Source: Clostridia bacterium
Lineage (GTDB): Bacteria; Bacillota_A; Clostridia; Christensenellales; Borkfalkiaceae
Direction of reading: 5' to 3'
DNA: 8,795 nucleotides
NCBI GenBank assembly: GCA_017621955.1
Contig: JAGASB010000044.1
Span: 1-8,795 of the forward strand
The notes under the pieces are model-generated. The model did no database searches. It was given only the letters and a program-made list of their open reading frames with translations, and was not told where the DNA came from. Shown here one piece after another: positions 1-7,405 of the stretch. A program made the translations under genes and the position numbers. Within the stretch, counting starts at the first letter, position 1. Each line of letters opens with the position of its first letter.

Positions 1-2
1 TG

Positions 3-971
3 TCATTTTTGTTTTCACAACCTATTGGGCATAACAAAAATGACATAGTAATTTTTATGGCACATACGGACGTGGTTTTTCCCGACACAACTCCCCTCCC
101 TTTTAGAAAAGATGAAGAGTGCTTTTATTGCCCCGGTGTTGGTGACGATACTTGCGGTGTGGTAATGCTTTTAATGGTTATTAAATATATCTTAAAGAAC
201 AACCTTGTTGCTCCGTGTGGAATTTTATTTGCCTTAAACAGTTGCGAAGAAGGACTTGGTGACTTAAAGGGTATAAAACAAATTATGAAAGATTATGACG
301 GCAGGGTTTCAGCCGTATACACTTTTGACGGAAACTACACTCATATCGTCAACGCTTGCGTAGGCTCGCATAGATATGAAGTTTCTTTCACTACCGAAGG
401 CGGTCATTCTTTCAACGCTTTTGGAAACAGAAACGCTATCGCAGCAATGAGTAAAGTGATATGCGATTTATATGCTTGTAAAGTTCCCGAAAAACAAGGT
501 GCGAAAACGACTTTTAACGTAGGCATAGTTGAAGGTGGAACTTCGGTAAACACAATCGCTCAAAACGCAAAAATGTTGTTTGAATATCGTTCAGACGATA
601 AAGATTGTTTAGCGTATATGCAAAACTATTTTGAAAAAACCATTGAAAAAGCAAAAAACGACAATATTGCTGATATACAAGTTAATATGGTTGGCAATCG
701 CCCGTGCGATGGGGACGTTGATAAAGTTAAACTTGAACAGATGACACAAAACTCAATCAATATTTGTCAAAAATATTCGGGTGTTCCCTGCAAAATCGAT
801 ACAGGTTCTACCGACTGTAATATTCCGATGTCGCTTGGTGTACCAGCGGTGTGCGTAGGCGCTTGGACAAGTGCGGGAACACATACAAGGGAAGAAAAAC
901 TTTTCCTTAAAAGTATTCCTATCGGCTTAAAAATAACCGCCGAACTTATACTTGAATATTTTGAAAAATAA
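3..971 (+). CDS. M20-family metallopeptidase (PepT-like), 5'-truncated by the window edge
   Basis: Zinc-dependent exopeptidase or deacylase of the M20/M25/M40 clan, most like the tripeptidase T (PepT)-like branch; probably cytoplasmic peptide turnover. The frame is open to the left edge, and the first in-window candidate start (TTG at 9) is not credible, because the HTD metal motif lies only about 20 residues in, where relatives have some 60-80 residues before it; so the N-terminus is outside. Numbered from that TTG, the visible motifs are HTD at 19-21, GVGDDTCG with metal-bridging Asp46, Glu80-Glu81 (general base and metal ligand) in NSCEEG, Asp107 in YTFDG, the lid/dimerisation domain from about 117 to 225, GSTDCNIP at 266-273, and the last metal ligand His292 in GTHTREE. 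All expected ligands are present, so the enzyme looks active. Exact substrate (tripeptide, dipeptide or N-acyl amino acid) cannot be read from sequence. The gene ends 11 bases before a strong hairpin. Confidence 0.9.
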   Translation, partial: SFLFSQPIGHNKNDIVIFMAHTDVVFPDTTPLPFRKDEECFYCPGVGDDTCGVVMLLMVIKYILKNNLVAPCGILFALNSCEEGLGDLKGIKQIMKDYDGRVSAVYTFDGNYTHIVNACVGSHRYEVSFTTEGGHSFNAFGNRNAIAAMSKVICDLYACKVPEKQGAKTTFNVGIVEGGTSVNTIAQNAKMLFEYRSDDKDCLAYMQNYFEKTIEKAKNDNIADIQVNMVGNRPCDGDVDKVKLEQMTQNSINICQKYSGVPCKIDTGSTDCNIPMSLGVPAVCVGAWTSAGTHTREEKLFLKSIPIGLKITAELILEYFEK

Positions 972-982
972 TTTTATTACAC

Positions 983-1014
983 AAAAACGCGCTTGCAGTG
1001 GCAAGCGCGTTTTT
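983..1014. terminator. Bidirectional intrinsic terminator between convergent genes
   Basis: A perfect 14-bp stem (983-996 with 1001-1014) encloses a 4-base loop AGTG. The stem is flanked by A and T runs on its two sides, so it forms a GC-rich hairpin followed by U residues when read from either strand. It lies between the stop of the M20 peptidase (971) and the stop of the GH3 gene (1034, opposite strand), so it can end both transcripts. Confidence 0.93.
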
Positions 1015-1033
1015 CTATTATAGTTATACTGTT

Positions 1034-3061
1034 TTAATCAAGCATATTGAAATAAACTGGTGGGAATTTAACGTCAACCTTGTCCATATATTCAGTTGAC
1101 GGTTGAGTAATTTCGGGTAAATTCATATTGATTTGTCCTGTCAAACGAATATCTTTTGACGAAGCGCCTACTAAGACTTCAAACACACCGTTTTCAACCT
1201 GCCATTTTTTTAACGGCTGACTGTAAAACGCAAACGAACGATAATCTAATTTAATGCTTACACGCACGCTTTCGTGTGCTTTGATAAGGTCCTTTGAAAA
1301 ACCTTTAAGTTCCTTTTTAGGACGTTTAACGTGCGACATAACGTCGGCTATATAAATTTGAGAAACTTCCTTTGCGTCAACGTCCGACGTGTTGGTAATC
1401 GTAAAACTTACCGTGTAATCGGTATCCCCTGTTTTTTCTATACTTAAATCTGAGTAAACGAAGTTTGCATACGAAAGTCCGTGACCAAACGGGAACTGAA
1501 CGGGTTTATCGTATTCATCGTAATAACGGTATCCAACAAACATACCTTCTTTATACCAATTAACGTATCCGTTACCTTTTTCTTTTCCGCTTGGCGTATC
1601 TTCTAAACAAAGTGGGAACGTTTCTGATAGTTTTCCACTTGGTGAAATTTTACCTGTAATTATAGGTGCTAACGCTTCGTGCACGCCTTCACCTGCATAA
1701 CCAACTAAAATTACACCTTTGACCTTGTCTATCCACGCACTTACGTCAATAGCACTGCCGGCATATAAACAAACTATAACGTTAGAATTTATCTTTGCCA
1801 AATTAATTATAAAATCTTCAACAAGGGGTGCAAGTTTTATCGACGCTCTATCCCCACCTTCACCTTCCGATTGACCTGAAACACATAGTACCACAGCATC
1901 TTTTCCGTAAGCACTCTCTATTCCGTGTCCGCTGTGAATTAAACCACCGTATACTCTAAAACAATCATAAAATTCAAACTGTGAGCCTGTACTTTCTTTA
2001 TTTAACAAGTCGCAAAGGCTTTCTATCTTATAAAGTGTCTTGGCATTTGCTGAACCGCCACCACCAATAACGGGGTCTTTAACACACGAGCCTAAAACCA
2101 TTACATTACCTTTTGTAAGCGGAAGAATTCCGTCGTTCTTTAATAGGACCATACCTTCTTTTGCAATGTTTACAGCGTTTTGGTGGCGCTGTTCTTTGGT
2201 AAAGTTTACAGTCCTTAACCCCTTTGCGTTTTTGGTTTTTTCTATAAGTTCTAAAATTTTATCTACACGCTCATCAATCTCTTGTTCTGTTAAAAGTCCA
2301 CGTTCTAAGGCTTGTTTTAACACGCCTTTTGAATGCGGATTAGACGGCATTTCAAGGTCAAGCGTTGCCTTAACAGACCTAAACGGATTTTTAACCGCCC
2401 ACCAGTCTGAAACAATCAATCCGTCGTGCCCGAACTCTTTACGCAAAACGTCGTCTAATAGCCATTTGTTTTCGGCTGAATATACTCCGTTTACAAGGTT
2501 ATATGAACACATTACCGTCCAAGGCTTACTCTTAGATATTACTCTTTCAAACGGAGCGAAGTAAATTTCACGCATAGTTCTTTCGTCGGCTTCGCTTGAT
2601 TGATAAAGACGTTCAAAATCAAGATTGTTCATTGCAAAATGCTTTAAACTTGTCCCTATCCCCTTACTTTGAACGCCGTCTACGTAACAACTTGCAAGTT
2701 CACCCGTAAGATAAGGGTCTTCTGAAAAATATTCAAAATTTCTGCCACAAAGTGGCGTTCTCTTTATATTAACCCCAGGTGCAAGCAAAACGTCTACGGC
2801 ATTTTCAATACAATCGTTTGCGATAGTTTGTCCGTCCAAATACGCACTGTCTCTATCCCAACTGTTTGCAATTTGCGATAAATTTGGCATCGCCGATGCG
2901 GGAACGGTTTTACCATCTTTTTCTTTTCTAAGTCCGTGCGGTCCGTCAGCCATAAAAACGCTGTCAAGCGTACCGTCAAGGTCGTTCGTTTGCCAACGAT
3001 TTTTACCTGTAAGCAAATCAAGTTTTTGGTCTAATGACAATTTTTTAACGTCGAATTTCAT
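1034..3061 (-). CDS. Glycoside hydrolase family 3 beta-glycosidase, cytoplasmic
   Basis: Retaining GH3 enzyme, probably a beta-glucosidase (beta-xylosidase or another exo-activity is possible), releasing terminal sugars from oligosaccharides. Domains in order: TIM barrel at about 1-280 with MADGPHGLR (37-45), APGVNIKRTPLCGRNFEYFS (94-113), KHF at 140-142, and the nucleophile Asp219 in LIVSDWW; an alpha/beta sandwich at about 300-500 with SEGEGGDR (398-405), where an acid/base Glu is expected; then FPFGHGLSY (523-531) and a C-terminal fibronectin III-like domain (about 540-640) containing the KELKGF element. At 675 residues it is a compact family member without a PA14 insert. The N-terminus has no signal peptide, implying action on imported substrates. 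The start is supported by AGAGGGA just upstream and a typical GH3 N-terminus. It appears monocistronic, with its own promoter and flanking hairpins; no sugar transporter is adjacent. Confidence 0.95.
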   Translation of the reverse strand: MKFDVKKLSLDQKLDLLTGKNRWQTNDLDGTLDSVFMADGPHGLRKEKDGKTVPASAMPNLSQIANSWDRDSAYLDGQTIANDCIENAVDVLLAPGVNIKRTPLCGRNFEYFSEDPYLTGELASCYVDGVQSKGIGTSLKHFAMNNLDFERLYQSSEADERTMREIYFAPFERVISKSKPWTVMCSYNLVNGVYSAENKWLLDDVLRKEFGHDGLIVSDWWAVKNPFRSVKATLDLEMPSNPHSKGVLKQALERGLLTEQEIDERVDKILELIEKTKNAKGLRTVNFTKEQRHQNAVNIAKEGMVLLKNDGILPLTKGNVMVLGSCVKDPVIGGGGSANAKTLYKIESLCDLLNKESTGSQFEFYDCFRVYGGLIHSGHGIESAYGKDAVVLCVSGQSEGEGGDRASIKLAPLVEDFIINLAKINSNVIVCLYAGSAIDVSAWIDKVKGVILVGYAGEGVHEALAPIITGKISPSGKLSETFPLCLEDTPSGKEKGNGYVNWYKEGMFVGYRYYDEYDKPVQFPFGHGLSYANFVYSDLSIEKTGDTDYTVSFTITNTSDVDAKEVSQIYIADVMSHVKRPKKELKGFSKDLIKAHESVRVSIKLDYRSFAFYSQPLKKWQVENGVFEVLVGASSKDIRLTGQINMNLPEITQPSTEYMDKVDVKFPPVYFNMLD

Positions 3062-3085
3062 ACTTCCCTCTAAGCGTTTTTATTT

Positions 3086-3094
3086 ATTATAACA
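3086..3094 (-). promoter_or_regulatory. Extended -10 promoter for the GH3 gene
   Basis: Read on the minus strand this is TGTTATAAT, a perfect TATAAT with a TG extension, about 25 bases upstream of the GH3 start codon. No good -35 box sits at 17 bases (TGGTTG is the nearest match), which is usual for extended -10 promoters. It lies downstream of the 3151-3189 hairpin, so the GH3 gene can be transcribed independently of the ferritin-like gene. No catabolite or operator site was recognised. Confidence 0.6.
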
Positions 3095-3150
3095 CATTAA
3101 TACTAAAACAACCACATAAGAACATTATAAATTATTCTCAAAAATTGATA

Positions 3151-3189
3151 TATTAAGGTGGCACACTTGCAGAGTGTGCCACCTTAATA
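3151..3189 (-). terminator. 17-bp perfect hairpin, likely terminator of the ferritin-like gene
   Basis: The arms at 3151-3167 and 3173-3189 pair over 17 bases without mismatch around a 5-base loop (TGCAG on the + strand). The stem begins 24 bases past the stop of the ferritin-like gene. On the minus strand the stem is followed by TATCAATTTTT, so the U run is offset by several bases; termination is likely but not textbook. The GC-rich core of the stem is GGTGGCACAC. Confidence 0.75.
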
Positions 3190-3212
3190 ATAATTCAAAC
3201 TTAGTATTAAAA

Positions 3213-4490
3213 CTAATTATTACAGAAAAAGTCAGTTGAAGATGCAGCGTTTGGTTTTCTTCCAACAGTCGTGTTATCTTCTCTACGGCTTCTAAGTTCA
3301 GGAACGGGGTTTGGTGCCGTTTGGTAACGGTAATCCATTCCACGACGGTTAATTTCCATCTCTATTACGTTATGCGACGGAACGATGTCTGTAGTGGGAT
3401 TTACGATGCTTTGAAAACGGAAAAAATCTGCGTTTTTAGGTAGTTCTTTAATCCTGACGTAATTATCTCTGTCCGTTGTATACTGCACGGTGTCTTTAAG
3501 TATTTTGCGAACGTAATCAATATTTTCATGCAAGCATATAGGTGCGGGGAAGTTTCCGTCGGGAATAACTGACACTGGGTCTTTCCCTTCGTACTTTTGC
3601 AAAAGTTCCGCCGCCCTGTGAAGATGTGTGATTTCAAACGACACGTTCTCCTCCCAAAGATTTTTAATATACGGGTCGGTTTCTGTCATATAACACGACC
3701 AATACAAATAACATTCGCAGTATTCGTGCCACAATAGCATTTCAAGCCAAGTTGAATTTGCGTCCATAAGAGACTCATAATGCGTAACGTGTTCTTCTTC
3801 CACAAGCGCAATCTCTTGATAAAGTCTTCTGCCTATATCAGATGATGCAAAGTTGGTTACGTTCATATAATAGTTCATAGTCTGCTGTTCGGCAGCCGTA
3901 ATTATCATTGTGTTAAGAACTGTTTGAACGTCCGATTCTTTTGCATTAATGCAACACCTTACGTTATCTTTGGGGTATCTATGGTGCGCAATGGTCGGGC
4001 GACCGGGCATAATTTCGGTATATCTACCGACTAACCACTCAGCATATATCCCCTGTTCCATTTCTAATAGGTTTGCATACCGATAAAGGTGGTCAAAGTC
4101 TTCAAGAAGTGCAAAATCAAGTGCAGTTTTTACCGAACAGTCAAGTTCCCTTTTCGCAAGTTCTGCCGTAAGGTCAACGGCAAGTTGTTCGTAGCCGATA
4201 GTATGCTCTAAAATACTTTCGTCCTTTGGCTTTAATAAAGAAATTTTAAGTTGCTGTTGCTTTTCCACTTCCCTTGTCAGTGCAAGTTCACGCCTAAGTT
4301 CATTGTTACAAGTATGGCGTGCAAGTTGGTGCGAAAACCAGTTGGCTTCAAACTCCGTGCCGTTCATTAAAATTATACGGCATTTAGTATACGGGTCAAC
4401 TTCCCTTTTGTTGTACGGCTTTGGGTATAACTGTACCCAATTTTGCAAAGTTTTGTCAATCGGTCTAGACTTTTCGTTAAACGGATTCAT
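3213..4490 (-). CDS. Two-bundle ferritin-like domain protein of unknown function
   Basis: A 425-residue, largely helical soluble protein with no signal peptide or membrane segment. The second half of the helical region carries a full di-iron carboxylate pattern of the ferritin/rubrerythrin superfamily: Glu201 (AAEQQT), Glu231-xx-His234 (EEEH), Glu256/Glu259 (HEYCEC) and Glu286-xx-His289 (EITH). An upstream helical region (about 45-155) holds Glu101 and Asp131-xx-His134 and looks like a second, less canonical bundle. Ten Cys are scattered, including C179-C180 and C258/C260/C266, but there is no rubredoxin CxxC pair. The last 60 or so residues are polar, Pro/Arg/Asn-rich and probably disordered. 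The start has an excellent AAAGGAGAG site at 4495-4503. Role (iron storage, peroxide reduction, oxidation chemistry or a structural role) is not determinable. It seems transcribed alone, between two hairpins, ending in TAG. Confidence 0.82.
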   Translation of the reverse strand: MNPFNEKSRPIDKTLQNWVQLYPKPYNKREVDPYTKCRIILMNGTEFEANWFSHQLARHTCNNELRRELALTREVEKQQQLKISLLKPKDESILEHTIGYEQLAVDLTAELAKRELDCSVKTALDFALLEDFDHLYRYANLLEMEQGIYAEWLVGRYTEIMPGRPTIAHHRYPKDNVRCCINAKESDVQTVLNTMIITAAEQQTMNYYMNVTNFASSDIGRRLYQEIALVEEEHVTHYESLMDANSTWLEMLLWHEYCECYLYWSCYMTETDPYIKNLWEENVSFEITHLHRAAELLQKYEGKDPVSVIPDGNFPAPICLHENIDYVRKILKDTVQYTTDRDNYVRIKELPKNADFFRFQSIVNPTTDIVPSHNVIEMEINRRGMDYRYQTAPNPVPELRSRREDNTTVGRKPNAASSTDFFCNN

Positions 4491-4494
4491 TGAA

Positions 4495-4503
4495 CTCTCC
4501 TTT
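4495..4503 (-). promoter_or_regulatory. Strong ribosome binding site of the ferritin-like gene
   Basis: Minus-strand AAAGGAGAG, with the GGAG core six bases before the ATG at 4490. This fixes the start codon. The remaining gap to the hairpin at 4553 is AT-rich and should hold the promoter, but only weak matches were seen (TTAACA, 18 bases, TACCTT), so no promoter is called. Confidence 0.8.
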
Positions 4504-4552
4504 AAGTTTTATTTTCCATTTAACAAGGTATGAAAATTCCATTTAAAATGTT

Positions 4553-4603
4553 AAAACCGCCATAGCCAAGCACCCACAAGGGATTGTACTATAAGGCGGT
4601 TTT
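4553..4603 (-). terminator. Structured terminator after the MATE operon
   Basis: The outer arms AAAACCGCC (4553-4561) and GGCGGTTTT (4595-4603) pair over 9 bases, starting three bases past the MATE 2 stop codon. The enclosed 33 bases are not unstructured: ATAG (4562-4565) pairs with CTAT (4589-4592), and CCC (4573-4575) with GGG (4580-4582) inside CAA/TTG. On the minus strand GGCGG is followed by TTTTAACATTTT, giving a weak U run. Most simply it is an intrinsic terminator for the MATE pair; the large folded loop is unusual. Confidence 0.7.
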
Positions 4604-4605
4604 TA

Positions 4606-5961
4606 TTAGTTTTTTTGCTTGCCAACGTTTTTTATCGTTGGAACTAATATTAGCACGTTTACTATTATGCACAATAGTTGACTTACAGGATATGAATAAA
4701 ATATCATTGACAGCGACGGCGCTAGTAAGTATATACTGTTAAGCCAAATTATTCTAAACACGCACACAAAAAATATGCTTACTATCATTGCAGAAGTAGA
4801 TTTTCCCAACGCTCGCAAAGAATTTGTTAAAACTTCCATTATTCCGCATATAAAATATAGACTACACATAATATTAAGTCTTATCTTTGCAAGGTTTATT
4901 ATATTTACGTCGTCAGTCATTATTCCGCACAGCACGCTTGATAAAAGAATCACAATTAAGCCGAACGATAACTGAAAAATAAAACTTAATATGCACGATT
5001 TTACTATACCGTTTTTAATTCTATTAGGCTTAATTGCACCGTAGTTTTGTGCCACGAACGACATACACGCGAGCGAAGTTGCTTGACCGACGGTATAAAC
5101 GAAAGCATCAAACTGTTGAGCAATACCATTTGCTGTAATCGCTAGTTCACCGTATCCGTTTATAGTCGTTTGGATAAGCACGTTAGATATTGAAAACATC
5201 GTGCTTTGAAGCCCTGATGGTAAACCTACCTTTAATACGTCAAGTAGTTCTGCCTTGTAAATTTTAAGTCGTTTAATTCTAAGCTTACAAAACCCGTCGT
5301 TTTTTATTAGCGCGATAAGCGCTAGTGCTGCCGATATGCCTTGCGATGCAATCGTGCCGATAGCCACGCCTTCAACGGTAAGATTGAATACTTTTATAAA
5401 GAACACGTTGAGTGCAACGTTTGCAATTCCCGCTATAAGCAAGAATAACATAGGACGGAAAGTATCGCCTACCGCTCTTAATAGACCTGCTGCAAAATTA
5501 TAAAATATTATGACAGGTACGCCTAAAAAATATATTTGTAAATATTTAGTAGCATCGTCAATTAAACTTTTAGCACAACCCATCATAGATAAGAACGTGT
5601 ACGACCCAAAGTAACCTACGAACAACAAGAACACGCCGATTATAATGCTTAAAACAGTTGCAGTACCTACAACCCTGCTTGCTTTTTCTTTATCACCACT
5701 GCCAACACACTTTGATAAAACTACGCTTGCACCGACCGATAAACCGATAAAAAGATTAATTATGAGCGACACGAGCGAAGTAGTTGCGCTAACCGCACCT
5801 ACAGCAAATTCATCGACCAAAACGCCTAAAACGATTATGTCAGTAGCGTTAAAAATTAGGTGTAGAAGGTTGGTAAAGATTAACGGTAATGCAAAAACAA
5901 TTAGTTTTTTAAATATAGGTCCGTTGGTTAAGTCAATTTCGTGTTTTGCAGTCTTGGTCAT
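4606..5961 (-). CDS. MATE-family multidrug/cation antiporter (second of a tandem pair)
   Basis: A 451-residue polytopic inner-membrane protein with about 12 hydrophobic segments, of normal MATE length. It exports cationic drugs or metabolites in exchange for Na+ or H+; the substrate is unknown. Family hallmarks: an amphipathic start (HEIDLTNG), Pro in helix 1 (ALPLIFTN, 24-31), the helix-1 Asp41 in NATDIIVLG, GASVVLSKCVG (77-87), LLRAVGDTFRP in the middle, a second-half repeat opening with VGLPSGLQ, and SLRALGKST near helix 10. It matches the upstream neighbour along its whole length, roughly half of positions identical by eye, so the two arose by tandem duplication. Its ATG overlaps the neighbour's TGA (ATGA), with GGAGAA (5967-5972) inside the neighbour's 3' end, arguing for coupled translation. 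It may act alone or as part of a heteromeric pair. Confidence 0.93.
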   Translation of the reverse strand: MTKTAKHEIDLTNGPIFKKLIVFALPLIFTNLLHLIFNATDIIVLGVLVDEFAVGAVSATTSLVSLIINLFIGLSVGASVVLSKCVGSGDKEKASRVVGTATVLSIIIGVFLLFVGYFGSYTFLSMMGCAKSLIDDATKYLQIYFLGVPVIIFYNFAAGLLRAVGDTFRPMLFLLIAGIANVALNVFFIKVFNLTVEGVAIGTIASQGISAALALIALIKNDGFCKLRIKRLKIYKAELLDVLKVGLPSGLQSTMFSISNVLIQTTINGYGELAITANGIAQQFDAFVYTVGQATSLACMSFVAQNYGAIKPNRIKNGIVKSCILSFIFQLSFGLIVILLSSVLCGIMTDDVNIINLAKIRLNIMCSLYFICGIMEVLTNSLRALGKSTSAMIVSIFFVCVFRIIWLNSIYLLAPSLSMIFYSYPVSQLLCIIVNVLILVPTIKNVGKQKN

Positions 5962-7337
5962 AGCAATTCTCCATTTGAATTATTTGCAAACTTTTTAGTC
6001 AAATGTTTTATAGTTATGGTTAAAAAGATTATATCGACTATTACGCTTAATAGCCAACTTATCGGATAAGAATAATATATCATAGCAAAAGTTGGGTTTA
6101 GTAGGTAGAACGTGTTTATCCAAATTATTCTAAACACACAAATAAACAATATGCTAATTACCATTGCCGTAGTAGATTTACCAAGCGAACGCAATGAAAA
6201 GGTTAAAACGTCCATCACGCCACCTATAACGAACGTTGAGCACAAAATATTAAGACGAACTTTTGCTAATTCTATAACGATTGGGTCTTGCGTCATAGTC
6301 CTACATAACGGGTCTGCAAATAGCACCATAAAAAGCCCCATACAAACGTTGATACACATAACAGTACCAACTGCGTACAAAATAGCCTTTTTAATTCGAT
6401 TTATCTTTTGTGCGCCGTAGTTTTGGCTAACGATAGACATATTTGCCATAGCAACACCACTGCCTGCCTGAGCAACGAAACTGTCAAACTGAGACGCTAT
6501 TGCGTTTGCCGTCGTTCCAACTTTTAAGAAAGTATTTATATTAGACTGAATAATTACGTTCGATATGGAAAACATACTTGCTTGAAGTCCGGACGGAAGC
6601 CCCACTTTAATAATCTCTTTAAGTTCTGCTTTATAAATCTTTAAGTGCTTAAATTGTAACTTACTGTATCCATCGCTTCTAATCATTGCAATAGTTGCAA
6701 GAAGCGCTGAAATTGCTTGTGAAACAACGGTTGCAATGGCAACGCCGTCAACGGACATATCGCATACGGTAACAAAAAACACGTTAAGTCCGACGTTTAT
6801 TACTCCGCCAAGCACCAAGTAAAGCATAGGGCGTAGAGTATCGCCAACCGCACGCAAAATGCCTGCCGAAAAGTTATAGAGCATTATTATAGGCATACCT
6901 ATAAAGTAAACACGCAAGTAAAGTGCCGCTAGATTAAGAATTTCAGGGTCGCAGTTCATCCACGTTAAAAACGTTTCCGCAAAAAATAACCCTACGAAAA
7001 TTAGAGCCACACCTATTATTACACTTATTAAAATAGCCGTGCCAACCAACTTTCTTGCACGCTCTAAGTCTTTTTGCCCTATATATTTAGCAAGCACCAC
7101 GCTTGCACCCGTTGCTAAACCTATAAATACGTTTGTTATTAAATGAATTAAAGAAGTATTTGCCCCAACGCCCGCAACAGCGTCGTCACCCTTGAAAATA
7201 CCTATAACAGCAACGTCGGCGACGTTAAACAAAACTTGTAATATATTAGTTAGAATTAACGGCAATGCAACAACAAGTAGCTTTTTAAGTAAAGAGCCAC
7301 TCGTTAAATCTATTTCACGCCGTATTGCTTTTTGCAT
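5958..7337 (-). CDS. MATE-family multidrug/cation antiporter (first of a tandem pair)
   Basis: A 459-residue, about 12-helix antiporter paralogous to the gene that follows it. Motifs: REIDLTSG at the start, ALPLILTN, helix-1 Asp41 in NVADVAVIG, GASVVLAKYIG, ILRAVGDTLRP, VGLPSGLQ at the second-half repeat, SLRSLGKST, and a short basic C-terminus (TKKF...). The start is fixed by AAGGAG at 7344-7349, seven bases upstream. It follows folA by 63 bases, in which a hairpin with a U run lies, so its transcription either depends on readthrough or starts at the very end of folA (see 7400-7405). The C-terminal codons carry the ribosome site of the next gene. Substrate is unknown; proximity to folA invites the idea of antifolate export, but nothing in the sequence shows that. 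Confidence 0.94.
   Translation of the reverse strand: MQKAIRREIDLTSGSLLKKLLVVALPLILTNILQVLFNVADVAVIGIFKGDDAVAGVGANTSLIHLITNVFIGLATGASVVLAKYIGQKDLERARKLVGTAILISVIIGVALIFVGLFFAETFLTWMNCDPEILNLAALYLRVYFIGMPIIMLYNFSAGILRAVGDTLRPMLYLVLGGVINVGLNVFFVTVCDMSVDGVAIATVVSQAISALLATIAMIRSDGYSKLQFKHLKIYKAELKEIIKVGLPSGLQASMFSISNVIIQSNINTFLKVGTTANAIASQFDSFVAQAGSGVAMANMSIVSQNYGAQKINRIKKAILYAVGTVMCINVCMGLFMVLFADPLCRTMTQDPIVIELAKVRLNILCSTFVIGGVMDVLTFSLRSLGKSTTAMVISILFICVFRIIWINTFYLLNPTFAMIYYSYPISWLLSVIVDIIFLTITIKHLTKKFANNSNGELL
5967..5972 (-). promoter_or_regulatory. Internal ribosome binding site for coupled MATE 2 translation
   Basis: GGAGAA on the minus strand lies within the last codons of MATE 1, five bases before the ATG of MATE 2. 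Together with the ATGA stop/start overlap at 5958-5961 it supports termination-reinitiation and a fixed ratio of the two transporters. Confidence 0.75.
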
Positions 7338-7358
7338 AACAATCTCCTTAAATCCTGC

Positions 7359-7391
7359 AAAAAAGACGCTACGTTAAATTAATAGCGTCTT
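7359..7391 (-). terminator. Intrinsic terminator or attenuator between folA and the MATE pair
   Basis: On the minus strand AAGACGCT (7384-7391) pairs with AGCGTCTT (7363-7370) over 8 bases around a 13-base AT-rich loop, and the stem runs into six T residues (7359-7364). It begins 9 bases after the folA stop codon, as expected for the end of the thyA-folA transcript. It also ends only 9 bases before the MATE 1 ribosome site, so it could regulate the MATE genes by partial readthrough. Confidence 0.82.
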
Positions 7392-7399
7392 AAACGTTA

Positions 7400-7405
7400 A
7401 TTATA
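7400..7405 (-). promoter_or_regulatory. Candidate -10 box overlapping the folA stop codon
   Basis: A perfect TATAAT on the minus strand straddles the end of folA. The only good -35-like hexamer (TTGACG) is 9 bases away, too close for a standard promoter, so support rests on the -10 alone. If used, the transcript would start just before the 7363-7391 hairpin and carry it in its leader to MATE 1. Confidence 0.3.

Noticed and set aside
2040..2564. Long open frame on the + strand inside the GH3 gene
   Set aside because: It lies antisense to conserved GH3 catalytic-domain codons, has no ribosome site and its protein shows no recognisable domain; a shadow of the real gene.
3125..3343. Open frame on the minus strand over the ferritin-like 3' end and the hairpin
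   Set aside because: It overlaps the ferritin-like gene in another frame, and its second half runs through the 17-bp hairpin; no supporting ribosome site was apparent.
4509..4545. Short direct repeat TTCCATTTAA/A upstream of the ferritin-like gene as an operator
   Set aside because: Two near copies about 25 bases apart in AT-rich DNA are easily due to chance; no known regulator box matches and no palindrome supports it.
5958..5961. Frameshift or split gene at the MATE junction
   Set aside because: Both proteins are full length with complete N- and C-terminal halves; the ATGA overlap is normal coupling, not a broken gene.
5645..5998. Open frame on the + strand across the start of MATE 2
   Set aside because: Antisense to the well-supported MATE gene and its overlap with MATE 1; low-complexity Thr/Lys-rich product with no motif.
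7338..7400. Riboswitch in front of the MATE genes
   Set aside because: The leader is about 60 bases with one simple hairpin and no room for an aptamer; no guanidine, preQ1 or THF riboswitch signature was visible.
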